Source of the DNA: CAYSUS01 sp964434165
GTDB taxonomy: Bacteria > Planctomycetota > Planctomycetia > Pirellulales > Thermoguttaceae
Direction of reading: 5' to 3'
DNA: 24,748 bases
NCBI GenBank assembly: GCA_964434165.1
Contig: CAYSUS010000105.1
Span: 1-24,748 of the forward strand
A program made the position numbers and the translations under genes. Positions within the stretch are counted from its first letter, which is position 1; each line of letters begins with the position of its first letter. Below the pieces are notes generated by a model. That model saw only the letters and a list, made by a program, of their open reading frames with translations. It made no database searches and had not been told where the DNA came from. Shown piece by piece: positions 8,238 to 15,507 of the stretch.

Positions 8238-8267
8238 ATTATATCGGCCGGGCGCGGCGCCCCACAA
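8238..8267 (-). promoter_or_regulatory. sigma70-type promoter for the EKP-less Gfo/Idh/MocA gene
   Basis: Read on the minus strand, TTGTGG (8262-8267) and a perfect TATAAT (8238-8243) are 18 bases apart. Transcription would start near 8230, leaving a leader of about 85 bases before the ATG at 8144. The AT-rich box stands out in a GC-rich spacer. Confidence 0.5.
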
Positions 8268-8451
8268 TCGCGCAAGAGGCGGAACCTACGGTGCCGGAGT
8301 GACTTCCGGCGCTTCGCCCGACCTCGAAGACCGACAGAAGCCGTCGCCCCGATCGAACGGCCGGCTCGCCCCGTCCGTTCCGACGGTGGTGGCCCGGCGC
8401 GACCCGTGCAAGCCGTGCAATCCAAACAAAGGGTTTTTTTCTCCTTGCATG

Positions 8452-8479
8452 TTTACAGGTCGCAATTAGTCTGAATAAT
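8452..8479 (+). promoter_or_regulatory. possible sigma70-type promoter upstream of the thioredoxin-like gene
   Basis: TTTACA (8452-8457) and AATAAT (8474-8479) are 16 bases apart, each matching five of six consensus positions. A T-run (8434-8440) lies just upstream and could act as an UP-like element. The next gene starts at 8857, so the transcript would have an unusually long leader of about 370 bases, or the promoter may serve an unrecognised RNA. Confidence 0.35.
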
Positions 8480-8856
8480 CACGCCTCGGTGAAGTCACCA
8501 GGCGATTGCGAAGCGACCCTCGCGACGGTGTCGTGGCTTGCAGCCAGGAGTGTTCGCGCACCCAGGAAACCCACAGGGCCTCCCGCCCCCTTGCGGCGCA
8601 CGCGGCGCCGGGCGACACCGTCCAAGCCAACCTGGATTCCACCGCGAAGGAAGCTTGAGGATCCCAAGCGACGGTGCGGCCACCGCGCTCGATGAGACTC
8701 GGTCCCTGCGCCGACTGCGGCGATCGAGACCCGGACTCGTCGCCCCGGGCGATGCACTGCACTTCTCGGCTGTCGGTCCCCCGTCGAGGTTCGGCTGGTG
8801 AACCGTTAGGCCCCTTTCAGGCACTTGGCCCTTTTCATGGAAAGAGGAGACTCCGG
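8480..8856. other. spacer ahead of the thioredoxin-like gene, nothing recognised
   Basis: This stretch has overlapping open frames on both strands, as expected at this GC content, but none shows a domain, membrane segment or credible ribosome binding site. It may be leader sequence from the promoter at 8452-8479. I see no riboswitch consensus and no tmRNA, RNase P or SRP RNA signature. Confidence 0.5.
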
Positions 8857-9354
8857 ATGTCAGGTCTGACCCTTGCCGTGGTGATTCAAGCCGCGTTTCT
8901 CGCCACTGGAAGCGAGGACTACAGCGATGCGCATCGTGTCGTGACCAAGACCGGCATCCCCATGGTCGTCATGGTGGGAGCCGACTGGTGCCCAGCCTGC
9001 GAGACCATGAAGCAGAGAGTCATCCCCGAGGTCAAGAAGCGGGGGCTGTTGCGACGCGTGGCCTTCGCCACGGTGAATCTCGATCGCGAGCAGAAGCTTG
9101 GGCGCGAGCTGACCGGCGGAGGGCCGATCCCCCAGCTCATCATGTTTCGAAAGACCGAGAAGGGCTGGCTTCGCAAACGATTGATCGGCAACCAGAGCCT
9201 GGAGAGCATCGAGCACTTCATCAACGAAGGGTTGCAGCAGGACGAGGCAACGCGCGGGACTCAGCCGGCTTCCGTCGGGCGGCCGTCTCAGGAGGCCCCG
9301 CTCGACCGATCCGCCAGCCGCTGGGCCCCGGACGGGAGGGCGGACCGGGGCTAG
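8857..9354 (+). CDS. thioredoxin-fold protein with CPAC active site
   Basis: The 165-aa product contains a thioredoxin-like core. MVVMVGADWCPACETMKQ holds the redox pair C-P-A-C at 45-48, and a cis-proline loop (GPIPQL, Pro92) follows the next strands. CPAC replaces the CGPC of classic thioredoxins, a variation seen in exported disulfide reductases. The first 17 residues are hydrophobic but lack basic residues, so export or membrane anchoring is possible but not certain. The tail after about residue 128 is rich in Pro, Ser and Arg and looks disordered. The start at 8857 is supported by GAGGAG about 8 bases upstream; an in-frame upstream extension to 8674 has no such site. It is monocistronic and converges with tilS, 68 bp away. 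Confidence 0.82.
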   Translation: MSGLTLAVVIQAAFLATGSEDYSDAHRVVTKTGIPMVVMVGADWCPACETMKQRVIPEVKKRGLLRRVAFATVNLDREQKLGRELTGGGPIPQLIMFRKTEKGWLRKRLIGNQSLESIEHFINEGLQQDEATRGTQPASVGRPSQEAPLDRSASRWAPDGRADRG

Positions 9355-9422
9355 GTCAGGTTCCTCCAGTTCCTAGCTCCGCGTTTTCGGGGACGCGCGA
9401 CGGTCTCCGTAGCCAGGGGCAA

Positions 9423-10481
9423 TCAACGGCCCGCCGGGTGTCGGGTCAAAAGGAGGGCGCCGTCGCGGACTTCCGCCGTCACGGCGCCGGGCAGCACGCG
9501 CTGCACGCAGTCGGGCCGATCTGCCGCGCAGGCCGCGATCAAGCCGGCCAGCATCTCCCACTCGGCCAGCCCCATGGCCTGCATCGGCCACCCCGCGTCG
9601 CGCCACGCCGCGATCAGCGTCTGGCGGATCAGACAGACGGGGCTGGACGCCAGGCGCGAAGCGTCGATCCGCATCCCATTCGGCACGGCGCGAACGGCCT
9701 CCGCGCACAACTGGGAAGCCAGGTCGTCGATCACCTCTTGCGCCTCCTCGGCGATACGCCCCAGCCGCACCAGCGCATCCGCGACACCCCGGTTGTACTC
9801 CTCGGCCAGCTTGGGCAGGAGATCGTGCCGGATGCGGTTGCGCGTGAAGCGGAGATCCGCGTTCGAGGCATCCTCCCGGTAGCCCTGGCCTACGTGATGG
9901 AGGTAATCCGTGAGGTCTCGACGGCGGAACCCGAGGAGAGGGCGCAGCAGCGTGGTGGCCTCGCTGAGCGGCCGCGCGCGGGAAATCCCCGAGAGCCCCT
10001 GAATCCCGGTGCCACGCAAGATGCGGTGCAGCACGGTCTCCGCCTGGTCGTCGGCGGTATGGGCCGTGGCCACGTAGCGGGCTCCAACCTGGTCGGCGGT
10101 CTGGCGCAAGAAGGCGTAACGCGCCTCCCGCGCGGCAGCCTCCAGCCCGCCCGTGCCTGATTCGGCCAGGGCCTGTCGCTCAGCACCGCCCGAGGCGCAC
10201 GGAAGGTCGAGGCTCCGACATAGCTCCTGGACGAACTCCGCGTCGCCGTCCGAAGCGCTGCCGCGCAGGCCGTGGTTGAAATGGGCGCCCACCAGGCGCC
10301 CCCGCCCGGGCGAGCGCGTCGCCGCCATGGCCCGCAACAGCGCCACGCTGTCCGCGCCCCCCGAGACGGCCACTACGACCGTTACATCCGCCCATTCGTG
10401 GGGAGGCCACGCCGCGGAGAATGCCTCCTCAAAGGAGGGGGGGGCGGCTGACTCCGGCGCTGAGGTGAACTCCGGGAGCAT
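9423..10481 (-). CDS. tilS: tRNA(Ile)-lysidine synthase
   Basis: The 352-aa protein has the PP-loop ATPase signature SGGADS at 40-45, then HFNHGLRG (67-74), HTADDQAETVLHRILRGTG (141-159) and the conserved NADLRFTRNRIRHDLLP (207-223). These are diagnostic for TilS. The enzyme attaches lysine to C34 of the CAU-anticodon tRNA-Ile, which changes its codon from AUG to AUA, and is normally essential. It is shorter than the 432-residue E. coli enzyme and its C-terminal part is reduced, as in several compact TilS forms. AAGG stands about 6 bases before the ATG at 10481. It is transcribed away from rny across a spacer of about 800 bp. Confidence 0.93.
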   Translation of the reverse strand: MLPEFTSAPESAAPPSFEEAFSAAWPPHEWADVTVVVAVSGGADSVALLRAMAATRSPGRGRLVGAHFNHGLRGSASDGDAEFVQELCRSLDLPCASGGAERQALAESGTGGLEAAAREARYAFLRQTADQVGARYVATAHTADDQAETVLHRILRGTGIQGLSGISRARPLSEATTLLRPLLGFRRRDLTDYLHHVGQGYREDASNADLRFTRNRIRHDLLPKLAEEYNRGVADALVRLGRIAEEAQEVIDDLASQLCAEAVRAVPNGMRIDASRLASSPVCLIRQTLIAAWRDAGWPMQAMGLAEWEMLAGLIAACAADRPDCVQRVLPGAVTAEVRDGALLLTRHPAGR

Positions 10482-11298
10482 TCGACACCTTGGCAGCGGT
10501 GTGGCTTGAGGGGGATGGGCTTGGGGAGCGCATCCTCCGGGGTGGGCTTCAGTCGCGGGGCCATGGCTATTTCGGGCCAGGCAAAGTCATCTTAATCTAC
10601 CCATCCTGCGGAGCGGCCCCAGAGGGGCCGGCCGCTGATGCGCCTATCTCAAGCCCTGATACGGATTTCGAGTTGCAGCGGGGCGGAACTCTGGTAATAT
10701 TTGGGTATTGTAAGAAGTTCGAAGACGAGTGTCTGGAGTGGCTCGCTCCATCGGGCCCGCTCCGGAAGGCCGTCAGAAGCGAAACTGCGATCTGGTCTGT
10801 TGACAGGCAACAATATTCCGACCATCGGGAGCGACCGCGGTGTTTCATGGGCTGCTGATTCTGTTGCGCTGGCTGCTGAGCCGTAATGGCGCATGGAGCG
10901 TTGCAGATGGGGCAGTCCTCCGCCAGCGGCCCGCCTTCTGGGCCGGCTGGAACGAGCCGAGCCCGCGCGGGTTGGTTGTGCTTCCGCACGTCATCCGGAT
11001 GACTGTTCGCCACGGGATGCGAAGAACCGTTGGGCCACCCTTTTTCCGGTGCGCGCCGGCCCCCGCGACACTCCATCGCCGTGGGGGCGGCCCTCAGTAC
11101 CGGCCTGATTGACGCTCCACGCCCTCGGTCCGTCCATCTGGCATGCCAGTCGCTTTTCGCCCGTCCCCGGCTAAGGGGACGTCTTGACCCGGCCCTCCGG
11201 CGGCGCCGCGACGAGCGCGCAGGGCCCCTCGCACGGCAGTCGATCGCTTCGAATGCCAACCAACCTTGGTACTCCGCTGTATAGGGGGTCTCTGCCCC
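10482..11298. other. long divergent spacer between tilS and rny
   Basis: About 800 bp hold no gene I can support. Open frames exist on both strands but lack domains and are not preceded by good ribosome binding sites. There is a hairpin GGCCCC-AGA-GGGGCC (10615-10629), a 10-bp palindrome CCCGCGCGGG (10962-10971) and the 14-bp palindrome annotated below. TTGACA at 10800-10805 has no acceptable -10 partner. Confidence 0.55.
10990..11003. promoter_or_regulatory. 14-bp perfect palindrome, possible operator
   Basis: GTCATCCGGATGAC is its own reverse complement over all 14 bases. It lies between divergent tilS and rny, about 295 bp before rny. Such a symmetric site would suit a dimeric repressor or a modification enzyme, but no regulator gene adjoins it. 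Confidence 0.3.
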
Positions 11299-12861
11299 GT
11301 GGGAACCCTCGGACAAGTCATCACCATCCTGGTCAGCATCGTCAGCTCCGCCCTGCTGACCTTCTTGCTGATCAAACTTCTTGATCATCTCCGCCGCCGC
11401 GACGCGGAGTCGGAAGCCCGTTCCATCATTCAGAGGACGGAGCAGGAGGTCGAAGCCCGCCGGCGCGAGGCCGAGCTGGAGATCAAGGAACTGGCGCTCC
11501 AGCAGAAGGCCGAGGGGGAGAAGGAACTCCGCAGGGTGCGCAAGGAGCTTCACGAGCGGGAGCGGAGCCTGGACAAGCGCCAGGACGCCTTGGAGCAGCA
11601 GGCGGACCAGCTCCGCAAGCAGGAGAAGATCGTCGAGAGTACGCAGCGCAAGCTCACCGAGAAGATCCAGGACACGAACCGTCGCAAGGAGGAGCTGGCC
11701 AAGTTGCTGGACCTGCAGCGCCAGACGCTCCACGAGCTGAGCGGCCTGAGCAAGGAGGAGGCCACCAAGCGGCTGCTGGAGATGCTCGACACGCAGATGC
11801 AGCAGGAGACCGGCGCGGTGATCCTGCGTCACGAGAAGCGCCTGGCCGAGATCTGCGAGCAGAAGTCCCGCGAGGTTCTGCTCACCTCGCTGCAGCGATT
11901 CGCCGCCGCCCATACCGCCGAGACGACCACCAGCACGGTGGACATCCCCAACGACGAGATGAAGGGACGGATCATCGGCCGCGAGGGCCGCAACATCCGC
12001 GCGTTCGAGAAGCTCACCGGGGTCGATGTCATCATCGACGACACGCCGGGGGTGGTCATCGTCAGCGCCTTCGACACGGTCCGCCGCGAGGTCGCGCGCC
12101 TGTCGCTGAACAAGCTCATCGCCGACGGTCGCATCCACCCGTCGCGGATCGAGGAGATCGTCACGGCGACCCAGCAGGAGCTGGAGCGGCACGTGCAGAA
12201 GACCGGCCAGGAGGCGTGTCAGGAGGTCGAGGTGCACGGCCTGCCCGAGCGTCTCGTCAATCTCCTCGGCCGATTGAAGTTTCGCACCAGCTACAGCCAG
12301 AACGTTCTGCAGCATTCGATCGAGGTTGCCTTTCTTGCCGGCATGATCGCCGACGAAATGGATCTCGACGGCGCGCTGGCGAAGCGGTGCGGCCTGTTGC
12401 ACGACATCGGCAAGGCCGCCGACCACGAGGTCGAGGGCGGGCACCCGAAGATCGGAGCCGACCTGCTCAAGCGCTACAACGAGCGGCCCGAGGTGATCCA
12501 CGCCGCAGCCGGCCACCACGACGACCTCCGCGTCGAAAACCCCTATACGGTGATCGTGGCCGCGGCCGACGCGTGCAGCGCCTCGCGCCCCGGAGCCCGG
12601 CGCGAGACCCTCGAACGTTACATCAAGCGGATGGAGGAGCTGGAGTCGATCGCCACCGGCTTTCAGGGGGTGGACCATGCGTTTGCCATCCAGGCGGGGC
12701 GCGAGCTCCGCGTGATGGTCAGCTCGAAGGAAACGACCGACGAAATCGCGGCCAAGGTCTGCCGGGACATCGCCAAGGCGTTCGAAGAGCGGCTCACGTA
12801 TCCGGGCGAGATCAAGGTCACCGTCATCCGCGAAACGCGCCACACGGAGATGGCGCGTTGA
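11299..12861 (+). CDS. rny: ribonuclease Y
   Basis: From the GTG at 11299 the protein is 520 aa, the same length as the Bacillus subtilis enzyme. It starts with one membrane anchor (about residues 5-27). A long coiled coil rich in Glu, Lys, Arg and Gln follows (about 35-190). A KH domain carries the GxxG loop GREG (227-230), and an HD domain contains the metal-binding HD pair at 368-369 (CGLLHDIGK) and an upstream His at 339. RNase Y is a membrane-bound endonuclease that initiates mRNA turnover. The start is chosen for the match to family length and for a G-rich Shine-Dalgarno-like AGGGGG about 10 bases ahead; a TTG at 11266 would add 11 unlikely residues. The ymdB-type gene follows after 122 bp. 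Confidence 0.95.
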   Translation: MGTLGQVITILVSIVSSALLTFLLIKLLDHLRRRDAESEARSIIQRTEQEVEARRREAELEIKELALQQKAEGEKELRRVRKELHERERSLDKRQDALEQQADQLRKQEKIVESTQRKLTEKIQDTNRRKEELAKLLDLQRQTLHELSGLSKEEATKRLLEMLDTQMQQETGAVILRHEKRLAEICEQKSREVLLTSLQRFAAAHTAETTTSTVDIPNDEMKGRIIGREGRNIRAFEKLTGVDVIIDDTPGVVIVSAFDTVRREVARLSLNKLIADGRIHPSRIEEIVTATQQELERHVQKTGQEACQEVEVHGLPERLVNLLGRLKFRTSYSQNVLQHSIEVAFLAGMIADEMDLDGALAKRCGLLHDIGKAADHEVEGGHPKIGADLLKRYNERPEVIHAAAGHHDDLRVENPYTVIVAAADACSASRPGARRETLERYIKRMEELESIATGFQGVDHAFAIQAGRELRVMVSSKETTDEIAAKVCRDIAKAFEERLTYPGEIKVTVIRETRHTEMAR

Positions 12862-12924
12862 ATGGCGAGCCGCCACTGGCGAGCGGTCCGGCCGTGCGGA
12901 ACACCGATGGAAGCGTTCCGTCGC

Positions 12925-12967
12925 CCTGACTCCTGCCCCGTGACTCCTGAACCCCGACGCCTGACCC
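12925..12967 (+). repeat. short degenerate tandem repeat
   Basis: In the rny-ymdB spacer, TGACTCCTG occurs at 12927-12935 and 12941-12949, 14 bases apart, and a diverged third unit (GACGCCTGACC) begins at 12956. Two of the three are exact. Function is unknown; repeat slippage or a protein-binding tract are both possible. Confidence 0.4.
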
Positions 12968-12983
12968 TTTCCCCTTCATCCCC

Positions 12984-13844
12984 GTGCGCATCGTTCTGAT
13001 CGGCGACATCGTTGGCAAGCCCGGGCGACAGATTGTGGTCCGCGCGCTGGCCGGCCTGCGCGAGCAGGAGCAGCTCGATCTGGTCGTGGCCAACGCCGAG
13101 AACGCCGCCGGCGGCTCCGGCATCACTCCGGCGATCTTTCGGGAGTTGATCGGGGCGGGCATCGACGTGATCACGCTCGGCGACCACGCGTATCGTCGGC
13201 GCGAGATCTTCTCCCTCATGCAGAGCGACGACCGTGTCCTCAAGCCCGCCAACTATCCCCTCCAGTCGCCCGGTAGCCGCTTCACGGTCGTCCGCGCAAG
13301 GAACGGAGTTCGGGTCGGGGTGGCGGTGCTGTTGGGCCGGGTGTTCATGCCGCCGGTGAACTGCCCGTTCCAGGCGGCGGACGAGGTGCTCGCCGAGATG
13401 CCGGCCGAGGTCCGCGTCCGGCTCGTCGATTTCCACGCCGAGGCGACCAGCGACAAGCAGTTGATGGGCCGGTTTCTGGACGGTCGGGTGTCCGCCGTGC
13501 TCGGCACGCACACGCACGTGCCCACGGCCGACGCCCAGATCCTGCCCGGCGGCACCGCCTTTCAGTGCGACGTGGGCATGACTGGCCCCCACGAGAGCAT
13601 CATCGGCCGCCGCGTGGATCGCGTCCTGGAGACCACTCTCACCGGTCGCCCGACGCATTTCGAGGTCGCCACGCGCGACGTGCGACTGAACGGGACGATC
13701 GTGGACGTCGATTCCGAGACGGGCAAAGCCGTCGCGCTCCGGCACCTGTGCGTCGATCAGGCCGAGGCCGCGCGCCTGGCCGGCCACGCCGATCGCGAGC
13801 AGGTGTCGGCGGTGGACGACGCGGCCGGCAACGGATCGGAGTGA
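12984..13844 (+). CDS. ymdB: YmdB-type metallophosphoesterase (TIGR00282-like)
   Basis: The 286-aa protein begins MRIVLIGDIVGKPGR from GTG at 12984. It aligns with the B. subtilis YmdB family, which hydrolyses cyclic mononucleotides such as 2',3'-cAMP using two metal ions. Expected ligands are visible at Asp8, Glu39, Asn40, His151 (DFHAE), His176 and His178 (GTHTHVP). The residue equivalent to Asn67 of B. subtilis is Asp67 in LGDHAY, a conservative change of a metal ligand. The symbol follows Bacillus usage; E. coli ymdB is unrelated. No ribosome binding site is obvious, but the N-terminal match fixes the start. Its place behind rny repeats a pairing well known in Firmicutes and suggests a joint role in RNA turnover or cyclic phosphate clearance (inference). 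The C-terminal 15 residues are a charged tail. Confidence 0.88.
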   Translation: MRIVLIGDIVGKPGRQIVVRALAGLREQEQLDLVVANAENAAGGSGITPAIFRELIGAGIDVITLGDHAYRRREIFSLMQSDDRVLKPANYPLQSPGSRFTVVRARNGVRVGVAVLLGRVFMPPVNCPFQAADEVLAEMPAEVRVRLVDFHAEATSDKQLMGRFLDGRVSAVLGTHTHVPTADAQILPGGTAFQCDVGMTGPHESIIGRRVDRVLETTLTGRPTHFEVATRDVRLNGTIVDVDSETGKAVALRHLCVDQAEAARLAGHADREQVSAVDDAAGNGSE

Positions 13845-14009
13845 CCGGCGGCGACGCTTCCGCCTGACGAGGGAGTGGTCTATCCTGGGGGAGCGGGGTC
13901 GTCGGCGCCTCGGCGTTCGACCAGGGGGCCTCGCGTCGCTCCGACGCCGCCGTACGTGATCGTCACCGACGCGTCCCGGCGTCGCCAGACTGCAACCAGG
14001 CCGCCATTG

Positions 14010-14546
14010 ATGTCCGATCGTGCCGAGGTCCGCGAAACCGGTCTTGCGGAGGAGGGCCGCAACGGCTATTTTCCCCCCGCTTGTCCTTGGAGTGGCGAGA
14101 CCGAGACGGCACGCCGCAAGCGCGATCGGTTGAGGACCGGCGAGCGGTGGTCGGCGGCCGCCTGGGCGTTGGCCCTGCTGGTTCCCTTGGCCTTGGCCGG
14201 GTGGCTCTGCCCAAGCCCGAATGGTCTGGGAACGCATCAGCAACTGGGCCTTCCGCCCTGCACTTTCCGGGTGTTGTTTGGCTGCCGCTGTCCGTCCTGT
14301 GGAATGACGACGGCCTGGGCTCATGTGGTCCGTGGTGAGCTGGCAGGCGCCCTGGCGGCCAATGCCGGGGGGGCCGTGCTCGCGCTGCTGGCCGTGGCCT
14401 CCGTGCCGTGGCTCCTCGGGGCGGCAGCCGTGGGTCGATGGCCCGGTTTCCGGCCTCATCCCGACCTGCTCGCCTGGGTGCTGATGGCCGTCGTCGCGAT
14501 CACGCTGCTCGACTGGGCCGTTCGGATGCTCGACGCGTACGTCTGA
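14010..14546 (+). CDS. DUF2752 membrane protein
   Basis: The 178-aa product has a charged N-terminus (1-46) and then hydrophobic segments at about 47-67, 118-141 and 152-172. Between the first two is the DUF2752 hallmark, PPCTFRVLFGCRCPSCGMTTA, with Cys84, Cys92, Cys94 and Cys97 followed by Gly-Met-Thr. The family is of unknown function and is common in Bacteroidetes, actinobacteria and planctomycetes. The clustered cysteines suggest a metal or disulfide site on one side of the membrane (inference). The ATG at 14010 is preferred because the upstream in-frame extension looks non-coding; the ribosome binding site is weak. It lies in a same-strand series with ymdB and a lipoprotein gene. Confidence 0.78.
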   Translation: MSDRAEVRETGLAEEGRNGYFPPACPWSGETETARRKRDRLRTGERWSAAAWALALLVPLALAGWLCPSPNGLGTHQQLGLPPCTFRVLFGCRCPSCGMTTAWAHVVRGELAGALAANAGGAVLALLAVASVPWLLGAAAVGRWPGFRPHPDLLAWVLMAVVAITLLDWAVRMLDAYV

Positions 14547-14650
14547 AGCATTGCGGCGGCAGGGCAAGTCGTTTCGGCGCTCGGCGAGCCGCCCGCGCCG
14601 ACGCCGGAGACCCCTTCCAGCCATCTCTTCTCAGGATCGCGAGCTCGACG

Positions 14651-15310
14651 ATGAAGAAGTCCTTCTTTCGGTTCCCGTCTCTCGTGACGTTGACGGTCCT
14701 GGCCGTGACGCTTCTCCCGGCTTCCGGATGCGTCGGACTGCTGACCACGGTCGCTTACCTTGTCCGCGGGACGGATATCCCTGCGGAATTCAACCAACTG
14801 AAGGGCAAGAAGGTGGCCGTCGTGTGCCAGCCGGTCGTCTCGCTCGACGTGCGTCACAGCACGGCCGGCAAACAACTCGCCCGGCAGGTCAGCTCCCTGC
14901 TCGAGCAGCGGGTGCGCAAGACCACGGTCATCGATCACCGCAAGGTGGACGAGTGGATCGACGAGAACACCTGGGACGAGTACGCCGAGATCGGCGACGC
15001 CCTGAAAGCGGATTACGTGGTCGGCATCGACCTGGAGGACTTCGATATCTTCAAGGGGCCGCAGCTCTACCAGGGGCGGGCCAGCGCCACGCTCAAGGTG
15101 ATCGACTGCGGCCAACGCGGCAAGATCGTCTTCGAGCGCCATCTGGACCAGATCCTCTATCCGCCCAGCGCGGGGATTCCGATGTCCGAACGCCTCGAGT
15201 CGCAGTTCCGCCGCGAGTTCATCGGCTATCTGGCCGACCACATCGCGAGGCACTTCTACGCCCACGATCCGTACCGCGATCACGCCCAGGACGCCGCGGC
15301 GCTGCGTTGA
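14651..15310 (+). CDS. putative lipoprotein of unknown function
   Basis: The 219-aa protein starts MKKSFFRFPS, followed by a hydrophobic core and a lipobox, A-S-G-C, with the lipidated Cys at 27. The mature part is soluble and alternates charged helices with short strands. It contains GKKVAVVCQPVVSLDV, ADYVVGIDLEDFDIF and GRASATLKVID, which recall outer-membrane-associated proteins that carry a CsgG/TolB-N-like fold. That comparison is only structural intuition. A long C-terminal helix and an HDPYRDH segment end it. I do not recognise a named family. It follows the DUF2752 gene by 104 bp on the same strand and may be co-transcribed. It should sit on a membrane facing the periplasm. Confidence 0.78.
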   Translation: MKKSFFRFPSLVTLTVLAVTLLPASGCVGLLTTVAYLVRGTDIPAEFNQLKGKKVAVVCQPVVSLDVRHSTAGKQLARQVSSLLEQRVRKTTVIDHRKVDEWIDENTWDEYAEIGDALKADYVVGIDLEDFDIFKGPQLYQGRASATLKVIDCGQRGKIVFERHLDQILYPPSAGIPMSERLESQFRREFIGYLADHIARHFYAHDPYRDHAQDAAALR

Positions 15311-15398
15311 TTCGCGCTCGCGGTCATCGCGGCTTCTGATCCGCTGCTCCGGCCGGCTCGGCGCGCGGCGCGGCCCCTCCGAAGGGCGGTTCCTCGCG

Positions 15399-15427
15399 TT
15401 GACGCTAGCGAAGGCCCCATTTAGGAT
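15399..15427 (+). promoter_or_regulatory. sigma70-type promoter for the alpha/beta-hydrolase-fold gene
   Basis: TTGACG (15399-15404) and TAGGAT (15422-15427) are exactly 17 bases apart, matching five and four of six consensus positions. Transcription would start near 15434 and leave a leader of about 74 bases before the ATG at 15508. Confidence 0.6.
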
Positions 15428-15507
15428 GGAAGTACGGGGGGATTCCCTCTGGAATTCCGCCGGCCTTGTCAGGAGCACCCTGTTCACCCCCATCCGAGGC
15501 TACTTCC

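Noticed and set aside
8416..8440. Possible terminator ending in seven T
   Set aside because: The only hairpin is a weak 5-bp stem (AATCC/GGGTT) with a G-U pair, and no plus-strand gene lies upstream to terminate.
10800..10805. TTGACA as a -35 box for rny
   Set aside because: At 16-18 bases downstream there is only CATCGG-like sequence, not a -10 box, and rny starts about 490 bp further on.
10490..10858. 122-residue plus-strand frame upstream of rny
   Set aside because: It has no domain and no ribosome binding site, and its start region overlaps the tilS upstream sequence; it looks like random open frame.
10597..12876. 759-residue minus-strand open frame across rny
   Set aside because: It is the complement of the RNase Y reading frame; the coiled-coil codons give a stop-free reverse frame. 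RNase Y has the complete domain evidence.
12663..14624. 653-residue minus-strand open frame
   Set aside because: It is antisense to the rny end, the ymdB-type gene and the DUF2752 gene, all of which carry recognisable motifs; the minus frame has none.
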